The notes beneath the pieces are model-generated. The model was not told the origin of the DNA, did no database searches, and saw only the letters and a program-made list of their open reading frames with translations. Of a stretch of 36,918 bases of DNA, positions 7,746-15,169 are shown piece after piece (the stretch's first letter is position 1; the number at the start of each line of letters is the position of its first letter). The DNA comes from an uncultured Hyphomicrobiales bacterium (GTDB lineage Bacteria > Pseudomonadota > Alphaproteobacteria > Rhizobiales > Devosiaceae): the NCBI GenBank assembly GCA_903828145.1, contig CAIKKY010000016.1:1-36918 (forward strand), given 5' to 3'. A program made the translations under genes and the position numbers.

Positions 7746-8744
7746 TCAATACTTCTGCGGAACGTAGAGTTCGGGCGGCAGCACGGCGCGCTCATAGTCG
7801 GGGTTGAAGACCCGCTGCGGCAGCGCGATGTCCTCGTGCGGAATCGCCTCGTAGGGGAACAGGCTGAGGAGGTGGTCGATGCAGTTGAGCCGCGCGCGCC
7901 GCTTGTCGTTGCCTTCAACGATATACCAGGGCGCCTCGGCAATGTTGGTGCGCGCCAGCATCTCTTCCTTGGCCTTGGTGTAGTCTTCCCAGCGCACGCG
8001 GGATTGCAGGTCCATGGGCGACAGCTTCCACTGCTTCATCGGATCATGGATCCGCATCATGAAGCGCAGCTGCTGCTCTTCATCGGTGATCGAGAACCAG
8101 TATTTCACCACCGTGATGCCGGATCGCACCAGCATGCGTTCGAATTCCGGCACGTCGCGGAAAAACTGCTCGACCTTGTCTTCGTCGGCGAAGCCCATCA
8201 CGCGCTCGACACCGGCGCGGTTGTACCAGGAGCGGTCGAACAGCACGATCTCGCCGCCTGCCGGCAGGTGGGGCACATAACGCTGGAAATACCACTGCGA
8301 GCGCTCGCGGTCGGAGGGCGCGGGAAGCGCCACCACACGCACCACGCGCGGGTTGAGCCGCTGGGTGATGCGCTTGATCACGCCCCCCTTGCCGGCGCTG
8401 TCGCGCCCTTCAAACAGCACCACTACCTTCTTCTTGTGGTAGGAAACCCAGTCCTGAAGCTTGATCAGCTCCGATTGAAGCTGGAACAAGCTGGTGAAAT
8501 AGACCTTGTGGTCGATGCTGTCGGGATGCATGTCCCGGTAGAGCCGGGCGATCTCGTCGGCAAGGGCGACTTCCTCGGTAAGTTCGGCCTCTTCCTCAAG
8601 GCTGTCTGCCAGTTCGGACCGAAGCCAGTCTTGCGGGATGGCGCGGGCGGGCACAGACGAGGCAGCTGGCCGGGGAGCGGCCGCGCCGTCGCCGCCAAAA
8701 TACCGCGCGATCGAGGACAGAAGGGTTCGTGCCGAGGAAATCAT
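7746..8744 (-). CDS. ppk2: polyphosphate kinase 2 (PPK2)
   Basis: This 332-residue PPK2-family kinase transfers phosphate between polyphosphate and nucleoside di- or monophosphates. The core domain starts near residue 75. It has Walker A GRDSAGKGG (113-121), the lid region QWYFQRY and Walker B LFDRSWYNRAGVE (168-180). The residues around NRAGVERVMGF match the one-domain class I enzymes that make nucleoside triphosphates or polyphosphate. The first 40 residues are a poorly conserved alanine/proline-rich extension. A two-unit PhoB box ends 23 bp before the start codon, so it is probably induced by phosphate starvation, when polyphosphate becomes a reserve. The short spacing may mean a leaderless or nearly leaderless transcript. 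Confidence 0.93.
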   Translation of the reverse strand: MISSARTLLSSIARYFGGDGAAAPRPAASSVPARAIPQDWLRSELADSLEEEAELTEEVALADEIARLYRDMHPDSIDHKVYFTSLFQLQSELIKLQDWVSYHKKKVVVLFEGRDSAGKGGVIKRITQRLNPRVVRVVALPAPSDRERSQWYFQRYVPHLPAGGEIVLFDRSWYNRAGVERVMGFADEDKVEQFFRDVPEFERMLVRSGITVVKYWFSITDEEQQLRFMMRIHDPMKQWKLSPMDLQSRVRWEDYTKAKEEMLARTNIAEAPWYIVEGNDKRRARLNCIDHLLSLFPYEAIPHEDIALPQRVFNPDYERAVLPPELYVPQKY

Positions 8745-8766
8745 ACCGGAACTCTAGTGCCCCTCG

Positions 8767-8784
8767 GCAACAGATTCATGACAG
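8767..8784 (-). promoter_or_regulatory. PhoB box upstream of ppk2
   Basis: On the minus strand CTGTCAT (7 of 7) and CTGTTGC (5 of 7 against CTGTCAC) are spaced by GAAT, giving the standard 11-bp repeat. It lies immediately upstream of the ppk2 start at 8744. No further units are recognisable. Confidence 0.65.
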
Positions 8785-8797
8785 GGGCTGCCGCGCC

Positions 8798-9793
8798 CTA
8801 CCGGCTTTCCCTGGCCCAGATGAACACCAGCACTGCAAAGCTGCTCAAAAGGCACAGCGACAGCCCGATCCAGAAGCCGAACGGGTTGTCGAGGAAGGGC
8901 AGCGCCGAAAAATTCATGCCGAAAAAGCCCACCACCAGCGTTGGCGGCAGGAACAGCGCGGTGAGGGCCGAGAGCGTGTAAAGGGTCCGGTTTGTCTGTC
9001 CCGCCAGCTTGGCCACCATCTCGTCATGCAGCAGGCGGGAGCGGCTCGCGATTTCCTCGAACTCCGAGTCGAGGTCCTCAAGCCTCTCCACCACCACTTC
9101 GGCAGGGAAGCGCGGGGCGAGGGTGTCGCGGTGCCGCTGATAACGCCGCAGCGCGCGCCGGTAGGTGCGGATCAGCCGGTGCAGGCGGGCCGCCAGCTGC
9201 CTCAGGGGGGCCAGTCGCTCGCTGTCATTGATCGGCTGGTTTTCGAGTACCCGGTCCTCGATCAGCTCCAGTTCGTCCGAGAGACCGTCCGCCAGCTTCT
9301 CGACGCGTTCGACAAATTGCTGGAGCACTTGCGCAAAAAGCGCTGCGGGGGTGTCGAAAGCCGACTCGCGCGTCATCGTGCCGCGAACCTGATGGACGCT
9401 CTGGCCGGGCCGACGGCGCCCGGTGACAAGCAGCCTCTCGCCAAGAATGAAGGACACGCGAACCGAATCATCAGCTGCCGAATCGAATGCCTGCGACAGA
9501 TCGGGCAGAACGCCGATGAGGTAGGGACCAAAGGGTTCGATCCGCGGTTGCTCGTCGTTCGACAGGAACAGGTCCAGCCCGGCGGCAGGAAGATCGAAGC
9601 GGCTGGCGATCCATTGGTGGCTCTGCCGGTCGGCCAGGGAAAAATGCAGCCAGACAAAGTCGCCATGGCCCCGCTGCGTGTGCTCAACAGCCCCAATGTC
9701 GAGCTGGGGCCCTTCCACCGGATGGCCATCCTGAAAGCGGAAGCCGCTGATGAGCCCGGGTATGGCGTTCTGCGACAAGGCCCCAACTCCCAC
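8798..9793 (-). CDS. CorA/ZntB-like divalent metal cation transporter
   Basis: This protein of about 331 residues belongs to the CorA/ZntB class. It has a large soluble N-terminal domain, a long helical stalk rich in E, R and L (about 150-260), then two C-terminal membrane segments around the GMN signature (residues 292-294, in GFFGMNF). The loop after the second helix is short and basic. Members move Mg2+ or Zn2+ across the inner membrane. The annotated start is a GTG, and a TTG five codons later, preceded by GGAG, is an alternative. It lies between ppk2 and the transporter 2 ATPase on the same strand. A Mg2+ link to polyphosphate is plausible but unproven. Confidence 0.88.
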   Translation of the reverse strand: MGVGALSQNAIPGLISGFRFQDGHPVEGPQLDIGAVEHTQRGHGDFVWLHFSLADRQSHQWIASRFDLPAAGLDLFLSNDEQPRIEPFGPYLIGVLPDLSQAFDSAADDSVRVSFILGERLLVTGRRRPGQSVHQVRGTMTRESAFDTPAALFAQVLQQFVERVEKLADGLSDELELIEDRVLENQPINDSERLAPLRQLAARLHRLIRTYRRALRRYQRHRDTLAPRFPAEVVVERLEDLDSEFEEIASRSRLLHDEMVAKLAGQTNRTLYTLSALTALFLPPTLVVGFFGMNFSALPFLDNPFGFWIGLSLCLLSSFAVLVFIWARESR

Positions 9794-9839
9794 CCGTCTA
9801 CTCCCGGTACTGGCAACAAGCTGCGGCGTCAGTACTCCG

Positions 9840-9864
9840 TGCGGGGTCAGGAGTCAGCCCCGCA
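9840..9864 (-). terminator. GC-rich hairpin after transporter 2 operon
   Basis: TGCGGGG (9840-9846) pairs with CCCCGCA (9858-9864) around an 11-nt loop. It sits 19 bp past the ATPase stop codon on the minus strand and before the CorA-like gene. No T-run follows. Confidence 0.4.
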
Positions 9865-9882
9865 GTCGCGGCAGGCGAATGG

Positions 9883-10944
9883 TCACGACGCCTCAAGCAC
9901 AAGGATATCGCTTGCCGAAAGCCGCAGCGCAGTGGTCGCCCCCACCGGCGGCGGCGGCTGATCCGGGCGGTTGAAGCTGTCAACCGAGATCAGTTGCCCG
10001 GCGACACGCGCCCGGATCCGGATGACGGAGCCGAGGAAATGCACGTCTTCGAGCACCGCAGGCAGGACGATGTCGCCGCCGGCACCCGCCCCGTGACGGA
10101 AGCTTTCGGGCCGGATGGCGAGGCGGATGCTGTCTCCCTTCTGTCCCTGGAGCTGACGCCCCAGCGGCACCGTCAGGTCGGCGATGCGGACATGTCCCCC
10201 CGTGGCATTCTCGATCACCGCCTCCAGCGTGTTGAGCGCACCCACGAAATTGGCGACGAAGGACGTGGCAGGGCGGTTATAGATGGCAAAGGGCACATCG
10301 GTCTGCTCGGCGCGGCCCTTGTTCATCACCACCACGCGGTCCGAGATGCTGAGCGCTTCTTCCTGATCGTGCGTCACGAAGAGCGTCGTGATGCCCAGCT
10401 CGCGCTGGATGGCCCGCATTTCGGTGCGAAGCGACACGCGGATCTGCGCATCGAGCGCCGAGAGCGGTTCATCGAGGAGCAGCACACGCGGCCGAGGGGC
10501 GAGCGCGCGGGCAAGCGCCACGCGCTGCTGCTGTCCGCCCGACAGCTGGAAGGGGTAGCGCCCGCCCAGGGCGTCAAGCCCGATCAGCGCCAGCATCTCG
10601 TCAACGCAAGGAGCGATCTCAGGCTTCGGCAGCCCCGCGACTTCCAGCCCGAAGCCGATATTCTGCCGCACGGTGAGGTTGGGAAAAAGCGCATAGGACT
10701 GGAACACCATGCCGATGTTCCGCTCGCGCGGGCGGAGGCCGGAAATGTCCGCGCCCGCGAGCCGGATTGCCCCGGCGCTCGGGCTTTCAAAGCCCGCCAC
10801 CATGCGAAGGATCGTCGTCTTGCCGCAGCCCGACGGACCCAGCAGCGAGATGAACTCGCCCTCGGCAATCGAGAGCGTGAAATCCTCCACCACACGGGTC
10901 GCGCCGAACGCTTTTTCGAGATGGACGAGATCGAGGTGACCCAT
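9883..10944 (-). CDS. ABC importer ATP-binding protein (transporter 2)
   Basis: This 353-residue ATPase has Walker A GPSGCGKTT, Q-loop VFQSYALFP, signature [14 protein letters not shown], Walker B VLLLDEP and LFVTHDQEEA. A C-terminal TOBE-type domain follows (residues about 240-350). It belongs to the PotA/PhnT/FbpC-like class. The ATG at 10944 shares its last base context with the permease stop (TGATG, 1-bp overlap). It is the last gene of the binding protein-permease-permease-ATPase operon preceded by a strong PhoB box, so phosphonate or phosphate-ester uptake is the favoured inference. Iron or polyamine remain possible from family membership alone. Confidence 0.9.
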   Translation of the reverse strand: MGHLDLVHLEKAFGATRVVEDFTLSIAEGEFISLLGPSGCGKTTILRMVAGFESPSAGAIRLAGADISGLRPRERNIGMVFQSYALFPNLTVRQNIGFGLEVAGLPKPEIAPCVDEMLALIGLDALGGRYPFQLSGGQQQRVALARALAPRPRVLLLDEPLSALDAQIRVSLRTEMRAIQRELGITTLFVTHDQEEALSISDRVVVMNKGRAEQTDVPFAIYNRPATSFVANFVGALNTLEAVIENATGGHVRIADLTVPLGRQLQGQKGDSIRLAIRPESFRHGAGAGGDIVLPAVLEDVHFLGSVIRIRARVAGQLISVDSFNRPDQPPPPVGATTALRLSASDILVLEAS

Positions 10945-11759
10945 CAGCGCGTCCTCCTTGTCTTTGAGAGCCTGGTCTTTGAGAGCCCGGTCGTTGAGAG
11001 CGTCGCCGCGAGTTGCAGGAGGCCCATTGCTCCCCAGGTCAGCCCGAAGGCGACCACCGCGAGGGCGGCGGGTTCATAGGCCTTGTTCGAGCCGGTCCAC
11101 ACCATGTAGGGCCCGAAAGCGGGGCGGTTCATCAGCGCGGCAAAGACATATTCGCCAATCACGATGGCAAAGGTGATGAACGCGCCCGAGAGGACCGCCA
11201 CCAGCACATTGGGCAGAATGACGCGATAGAGAATGCGCCCCCAGCCGGCCCCGAGGCTTTGCGCTGCTTCGGTCAGCGCCTTGAGGTCGAAGGCCCCGAG
11301 CCCGTTGTCAATGGCGCGGTACATGTAGGGCAGCGACAGCGTGACATAGCCGAGGCTGAGCAAGAGGTCCGTGCCCGTGGTGGAGCCGGTGAGCGGCAGC
11401 CAGCTCGACGTGTTGTAGAGCCGCAGGTACCCGAAGACGATGACGATCGGCGGGATCACGAGCGGCAGGACGGTGATGAATTCAACGACCGGACGGAAGC
11501 GCCGGAACTTGAGCCGCACCCAGAAGGCAGTCGGCACCACGATGAGGATGCCGAGAACGATGGTGACAACCGAGAGCACTGCCGAATAGGCGAGCGTGCC
11601 CAGAAACTGCGGGTCCTTCAGCACATTGGCATAGGCATCAAGGGACCAGGTGCCGCGCCGGGCGCGGAGTGAGAATTCGAACATGCCGATGAGCGGCAAG
11701 GCGAAAAACAGCACGGCGGCGATGAGGATCGCCCAGGCAAGGAGACGCCGCGCGCTCAT
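10944..11759 (-). CDS. ABC importer permease (transporter 2, second subunit)
   Basis: This 271-residue permease of the PotC-like class has an EAA loop in EAAQSLGAGWGRILYRVILP. The ATG at 11759 is chosen because it overlaps the upstream stop codon (ATGA); a second in-frame ATG lies 9 bp upstream. The C-terminus ends in a repeated, basic LSKTR motif encoded by a 15-bp tandem repeat and would face the cytoplasm. It pairs with the product of the preceding gene. Confidence 0.9.
   Translation of the reverse strand: MSARRLLAWAILIAAVLFFALPLIGMFEFSLRARRGTWSLDAYANVLKDPQFLGTLAYSAVLSVVTIVLGILIVVPTAFWVRLKFRRFRPVVEFITVLPLVIPPIVIVFGYLRLYNTSSWLPLTGSTTGTDLLLSLGYVTLSLPYMYRAIDNGLGAFDLKALTEAAQSLGAGWGRILYRVILPNVLVAVLSGAFITFAIVIGEYVFAALMNRPAFGPYMVWTGSNKAYEPAALAVVAFGLTWGAMGLLQLAATLSTTGLSKTRLSKTRRTR
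10961..11005 (-). repeat. 15-bp tandem repeat at the 3' end of the permease gene
   Basis: Three consecutive 15-bp units start at 10961, 10976 and 10991. Units one and two differ at one base, while the third diverges after ten bases. The repeat is in frame and adds copies of a five-residue LSKTR-like unit to the permease C-terminus, so its copy number can vary without disrupting the protein. Confidence 0.75.
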
Positions 11760-12649
11760 TTCGTCCACCGGTCGGCGCGGGCCCGGAGCACGATATAGAG
11801 CAGGTTCGCGATGCCGGTGACGGCGATCATCAGGCAGGCAATGGCATAGCCCAGCTGCTGCGAATTGAGCACATCGCCCCGGATCTGCGCAAAGAGCAGG
11901 ATCGGCATGAGCGAAAGGGAGGAACCGGTCAGCGCCATGGCCGTGGCGACGGCACCGAAGGCATTGGCAAAGAGCAGCGCGAACGAGCCCGCCAGCGAGG
12001 GCCAGAGCACCGGTAGCGCCACGCGGCGCCAGTAATAGGCCGTGGTCGCGCCAAGGCTTTCGGCTGCCTCCGCCCAGTCGGTCCGGAGCCCGTCAATGGC
12101 GGGGGTGATGATGAGCACCATCAGCGGGATCTGGAAATAGAGATAGACCAGCACCAGCCCCGAGAGGGTGATGAGGTTGAAACCCGCACCATAGAGATCG
12201 ATGCCGATCGCCTTGAGCAGCACCGTGACAAAGCCGAGCCGCCCGAGCGTGGCGATGAAGGCAAAAGCAAGCGGCACCCCGGCAAATTGCGAGGCAACAC
12301 CGGAAAAGGTGAGGAGCGCCGAGCGGATAAAGCCCGGCAGGCCGCCGCGCACCACGGCGAGTGCCAGCGCCAGACCGAGCGCCAGCCCGAGCCCGGCAGT
12401 GAGAAGGCTCACCTCGAGCGAGAGCGTGAACGCCTTGATGATGTTGGGGGTGAAAAGTCCCGCCATATAGTCAAGCGTCAGCCCACCGTCCGTCGCGCGG
12501 AACGCGCCGATAACGATATGGGCCGTGGGGTAGAGCAGGAACAGCACCGCAAACGCCATGAACGGCACGAGCCCCAGCCAGTCAAGAGCGGCGCGGCGGG
12601 GCTGTTTCCGGTTTTCGGGCAGGAGGCTGGTCTCGGTGATGTCAGCCAC
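11756..12649 (-). CDS. ABC importer permease (transporter 2, first subunit)
   Basis: This 297-residue permease of the PotB/CysU-like class has a first transmembrane segment at about 28-50 and an EAA loop in EAAESLGATTAYYWRRVALP. It starts at GTG 12649 with GAGG about 8 bp upstream, and its stop overlaps the next permease start. It follows the binding-protein gene after a 115-bp spacer that holds two stable hairpins, which may lower its expression relative to the binding protein. Confidence 0.88.
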   Translation of the reverse strand: MADITETSLLPENRKQPRRAALDWLGLVPFMAFAVLFLLYPTAHIVIGAFRATDGGLTLDYMAGLFTPNIIKAFTLSLEVSLLTAGLGLALGLALALAVVRGGLPGFIRSALLTFSGVASQFAGVPLAFAFIATLGRLGFVTVLLKAIGIDLYGAGFNLITLSGLVLVYLYFQIPLMVLIITPAIDGLRTDWAEAAESLGATTAYYWRRVALPVLWPSLAGSFALLFANAFGAVATAMALTGSSLSLMPILLFAQIRGDVLNSQQLGYAIACLMIAVTGIANLLYIVLRARADRWTK

Positions 12650-12681
12650 GGGGTGTCCTCAAGGAGACAGGGTCGGGGGGT

Positions 12682-12748
12682 GCCTCCCGCCCGGGAGAAA
12701 GGCGGGCGGGAGGCGCTGGCGCGGGCCCCGCCTGCCCCGAAGGCAGGC
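12682..12748 (-). terminator. two hairpins between binding-protein and permease genes (attenuator)
   Basis: Stem 1 pairs GCCTCCCGCCC (12682-12692) with GGGCGGGAGGC (12704-12714). Stem 2 pairs GCCTGCC (12730-12736) with GGCAGGC (12742-12748) around CCGAA. Both are perfect and lie in the only real gap of the operon, right after the binding-protein stop. Such structures commonly protect the upstream message and reduce read-through, so that the binding protein is made in excess. Confidence 0.6.
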
Positions 12749-12764
12749 AGCATCCCCGGGGGGA

Positions 12765-13874
12765 TTACTGGACGTTGGCGCCCACGACGCTGTCCCACCC
12801 GCCGGTCACGGCCGCCTTGTTGGCTTCCTGGTCGGCAACGGTCGGGAACACGGCCTTCGCATAGGCTTCGGCCGGGGGCAGCTTGGCGAGAACGTCGGCC
12901 GGGATCTTGCCCGCGGCGCTCATCGCGTTGAAGCGCGCCGGGTGGCAATAGCCCTTGAGCCAGCCGAGCTGGCCTTCGTCCGAATAGAGGTATTCCATCC
13001 AGAGCTTGGCCGCATTCGGGTGCGGGGCATAAGCCGAGATCGCCTGCACATACACACCGGCGAGCGAGGCGGAGGACGGGATCACCACTTCCATCGGCGG
13101 GTTGCCGGCAAGGCTGTCGCGCCAGGCGAGGAGGTTGTAGTCCCAGGCCGCGATGATCGGGGTCTGGCCCTGGGCGAGCGTGCCCGACTTGCCGGTGACC
13201 GGCACGAAGTTCCCGGCCTTGTTGAGCTCGGCGAAGAATTCGAGGCCCTTTTCGCCCGACTCGGTGCCCGGCTTCGCACCCTTCGACATGCCTGCCGACA
13301 TGAGGGCGAGGATGGCCTGGTTCGAGACGCGCGGATCACCCGTGAGCGCCACGGCGTTCTTGTACTCGGCCTTGAGCAGGTCGGCCCAGTCGGTCGGCAG
13401 CGTCTTGATGATGTCGGTGTTGATGCCGAACGCCATCACGCCATAATAATCGGCGTACCAGTGGCCATCGGCATCCTTCACGTCGGCCGGGATCTCGTCC
13501 CAGGTCGAGACCTTGTACGGCTGGAGCAGGCCTTCAGCCTGCGCCTGCGGGCCGAAAGCGAGACCAACGTCGATCACGTCCGGTGCCTGCGGGCCCTTGT
13601 TGTCCTTGTTGGCGCGGATGGCTTCGAGCTCGTCGCCCGAACCGGCATCCGGGTTCAGCTCGTTCACGGTGATCCCGGCATACTTGGCCTTGAAGCCGTC
13701 AATCACGGCACCATAGCCGCACCAGTCATGCGGCAGCGCGATGACGGTGAGCTGGCCCTCGGCCTTGGCGGCCTCGTACAGCGCGTTGAGGTCGGTCTGG
13801 GCGAAAACGGTGGTCGCGGACATCGCGAGGACGCTGACCGAAGCGGCAGCGCGGATCACGGTCTTCAGGTTCAT
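12765..13874 (-). CDS. periplasmic solute-binding protein (transporter 2)
   Basis: This 369-residue solute-binding protein of the PotD/AfuA-like type has a Sec signal of about 24 residues ending in TTVFAQ. The mature part begins near TDLNALYEAAKAEGQL, a common opening of Fe3+- and 2-aminoethylphosphonate-type binding proteins. The ATG at 13874 is preferred to the GTG at 13880 because AGGAG is 7 bp before the ATG and only 1 bp before the GTG. It heads a four-gene importer operon. The strong PhoB box 51 bp upstream implies induction under phosphate limitation, so a phosphonate or phosphate ester is the likely ligand; the exact ligand cannot be read from the sequence. Confidence 0.85.
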   Translation of the reverse strand: MNLKTVIRAAASVSVLAMSATTVFAQTDLNALYEAAKAEGQLTVIALPHDWCGYGAVIDGFKAKYAGITVNELNPDAGSGDELEAIRANKDNKGPQAPDVIDVGLAFGPQAQAEGLLQPYKVSTWDEIPADVKDADGHWYADYYGVMAFGINTDIIKTLPTDWADLLKAEYKNAVALTGDPRVSNQAILALMSAGMSKGAKPGTESGEKGLEFFAELNKAGNFVPVTGKSGTLAQGQTPIIAAWDYNLLAWRDSLAGNPPMEVVIPSSASLAGVYVQAISAYAPHPNAAKLWMEYLYSDEGQLGWLKGYCHPARFNAMSAAGKIPADVLAKLPPAEAYAKAVFPTVADQEANKAAVTGGWDSVVGANVQ

Positions 13875-13924
13875 GTTCACTCTCCTGGGGTGGGTCGGCC
13901 GTTGAGCACGACAGGGTGCTGGTT

Positions 13925-13964
13925 AGGAGAGGCGCATGTCAGTCCAGTGACAGTTTCGTCACGG
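13925..13964 (-). promoter_or_regulatory. four-unit PhoB box upstream of transporter operon 2
   Basis: Minus-strand half-sites CCGTGAC, CTGTCAC, CTGACAT and CTCTCCT follow each other at a strict 11-bp period (5, 7, 6 and 5 of 7). The central pair matches 13 of 14 positions, among the best in the window. It lies 51 bp before the binding-protein start and 48 bp from the oppositely oriented array of the phoB-like gene. Confidence 0.85.
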
Positions 13965-14011
13965 TTTTATTTCAGCTCAACCTGATAAGGGCCGGTCAAC
14001 ATGGTCATGGG

Positions 14012-14051
14012 CTGTTATTTTTCTGTCACGTTACAGTCACAGAGGTGTCAC
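14012..14051 (+). promoter_or_regulatory. four-unit PhoB box upstream of the phoB-like gene
   Basis: Plus-strand half-sites CTGTTAT, CTGTCAC, CAGTCAC and GTGTCAC have 4-bp spacers TTTT, GTTA and AGAG (6, 7, 6 and 6 of 7). The array ends 67 bp before the phoB-like ATG, which implies that the regulator activates its own gene. Confidence 0.87.
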
Positions 14052-14118
14052 CTGTGCCTTTTACTGCTGCGGCGAGGGTCGGCGAGTCCGGCCGCGTGCG
14101 CCACATGTGGAGAGGGCC

Positions 14119-14814
14119 ATGGCTGCCACGATATTGGTGGTGGAGGACGATCCGGACCTGGCCCAGATCGTGCGCTACAATCTTGAGGCCGAGGGATTTG
14201 CCGTCACCACGCTCAGCGATGGTGCCGCTGCCGACACGCTGGTCGGCGCCATCCGGCCGGACCTTGTCCTGCTTGATCTCATGTTGCCCAATGTTTCGGG
14301 GCTCGAGCTTTGCCGCCGCTGGCGCCAGCGCCCCGAGCTTCTCGACATGCGCATCATCATGGTGACGGCCAAATCCGACACCGGGGACCGCGTCGCGGGG
14401 CTTGAAACCGGTGCCGATGATTACGTGCCCAAGCCGTTTTCAGTTCCGGAACTGGTCGCCCGGGTGAAGGCGCAACTGCGCCGCGCGCAACCGGACCTGC
14501 CGCGCGGGCGCGTCGTCGCCGGGGACATCGAGCTCGATCCCGCGAGCCACCGCGTGCGCCGGGGCGGGCGGGAGCTCCATCTCGGCCCCACCGAGTTCCG
14601 CATGCTCGAACATTTTCTTGCCAATCTGGGCCGTGTCGTCTCGCGCCACCAGCTGATTGCAGGGGTCTGGCCGCGACGTCCCGATATCGATGCGCGCACC
14701 GTTGACGTACATGTGGGGCGGCTCCGGAAGGCGCTGAATGCCGGGCGCACGCAGGACCCGATCCAGACCGTTCGCGGCATCGGCTACCGGATGGACCCGG
14801 TCCCGCCAAAGTGA
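14119..14814 (+). CDS. phoB: PhoB-like (OmpR family) response regulator
   Basis: This 231-residue regulator has an N-terminal receiver domain with the acidic pair D10-D11, phospho-acceptor D53 (LVLLDLMLP), T83 and K105 (YVPKPF). The C-terminal winged helix, LGPTEFRMLEHFLANLGRVVSRHQLI followed by RTVDVHVGRLRKAL (a contiguous family-typical region, residues about 160-205), matches PhoB closely. ATG 14119 is chosen over an in-frame GTG 12 bp upstream because GGAGAG lies before it. PhoB is phosphorylated when phosphate is scarce and binds tandem 11-bp repeats, which flank this gene on both sides. No phoR or pst-phoU operon is in the window, so it may be a second, island-borne PhoB that uses a histidine kinase encoded elsewhere. 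Confidence 0.88.
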   Translation: MAATILVVEDDPDLAQIVRYNLEAEGFAVTTLSDGAAADTLVGAIRPDLVLLDLMLPNVSGLELCRRWRQRPELLDMRIIMVTAKSDTGDRVAGLETGADDYVPKPFSVPELVARVKAQLRRAQPDLPRGRVVAGDIELDPASHRVRRGGRELHLGPTEFRMLEHFLANLGRVVSRHQLIAGVWPRRPDIDARTVDVHVGRLRKALNAGRTQDPIQTVRGIGYRMDPVPPK

Positions 14815-14841
14815 ACCGGTCTCGCTTTTTGACGCGGTTCG

Positions 14842-14859
14842 GTGACTCGATTGTGACAG
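14842..14859 (-). promoter_or_regulatory. candidate two-unit PhoB box before the small ORF at 14900
   Basis: On the minus strand CTGTCAC (7 of 7) and GAGTCAC (5 of 7) are spaced by AATC. It lies 40 bp upstream of the rightward small gene, but the better orientation faces leftward into phoB, so its target is uncertain. Confidence 0.4.
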
Positions 14860-14899
14860 TCGGCTATGATGAAATTCTCTCCGAAACAGGAGACCAGCC

Positions 14900-15169
14900 A
14901 TGTCGAAACCGTCGACTGCCGACATTCGCCGCACGCTCTCGACCGTAATCACGCCGGGCATGACCCCCAAACAGCTGTTGAAGACGACGCTCAAGGCGCA
15001 TCCCTCCGCCAAGAAGAAGGACATCATCCACGCCGCTTTTGGCGCGATGATCGAGCTGGCGGAAACCGAGCCGGAAAAAGCCCGGCAGCTTCAGGATTTC
15101 GCGCTTTCCAACCGGGCCCCGGACGATAGCGAGTTCGTGCCGGATCACTCAGCCTCGGCGGACGCCTGA
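14900..15169 (+). CDS. small protein of unknown function
   Basis: I do not recognise this 89-residue protein. It has a basic, lysine-rich middle (about residues 20-45), a predicted helical segment IIHAAFGAMIELAE, and an acidic, proline-containing C-terminus. There is no signal peptide or membrane span and no cysteine. AGGAGACC before the ATG is a good ribosome-binding site, and codon use looks like that of its neighbours. It follows the phoB-like gene by 85 bp, with a candidate PhoB box between them, and its last 25 bp overlap the convergent phnN gene. Size and charge would suit a small regulatory or adaptor protein of the Pho response, which is only a guess. Confidence 0.7.
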   Translation: MSKPSTADIRRTLSTVITPGMTPKQLLKTTLKAHPSAKKKDIIHAAFGAMIELAETEPEKARQLQDFALSNRAPDDSEFVPDHSASADA

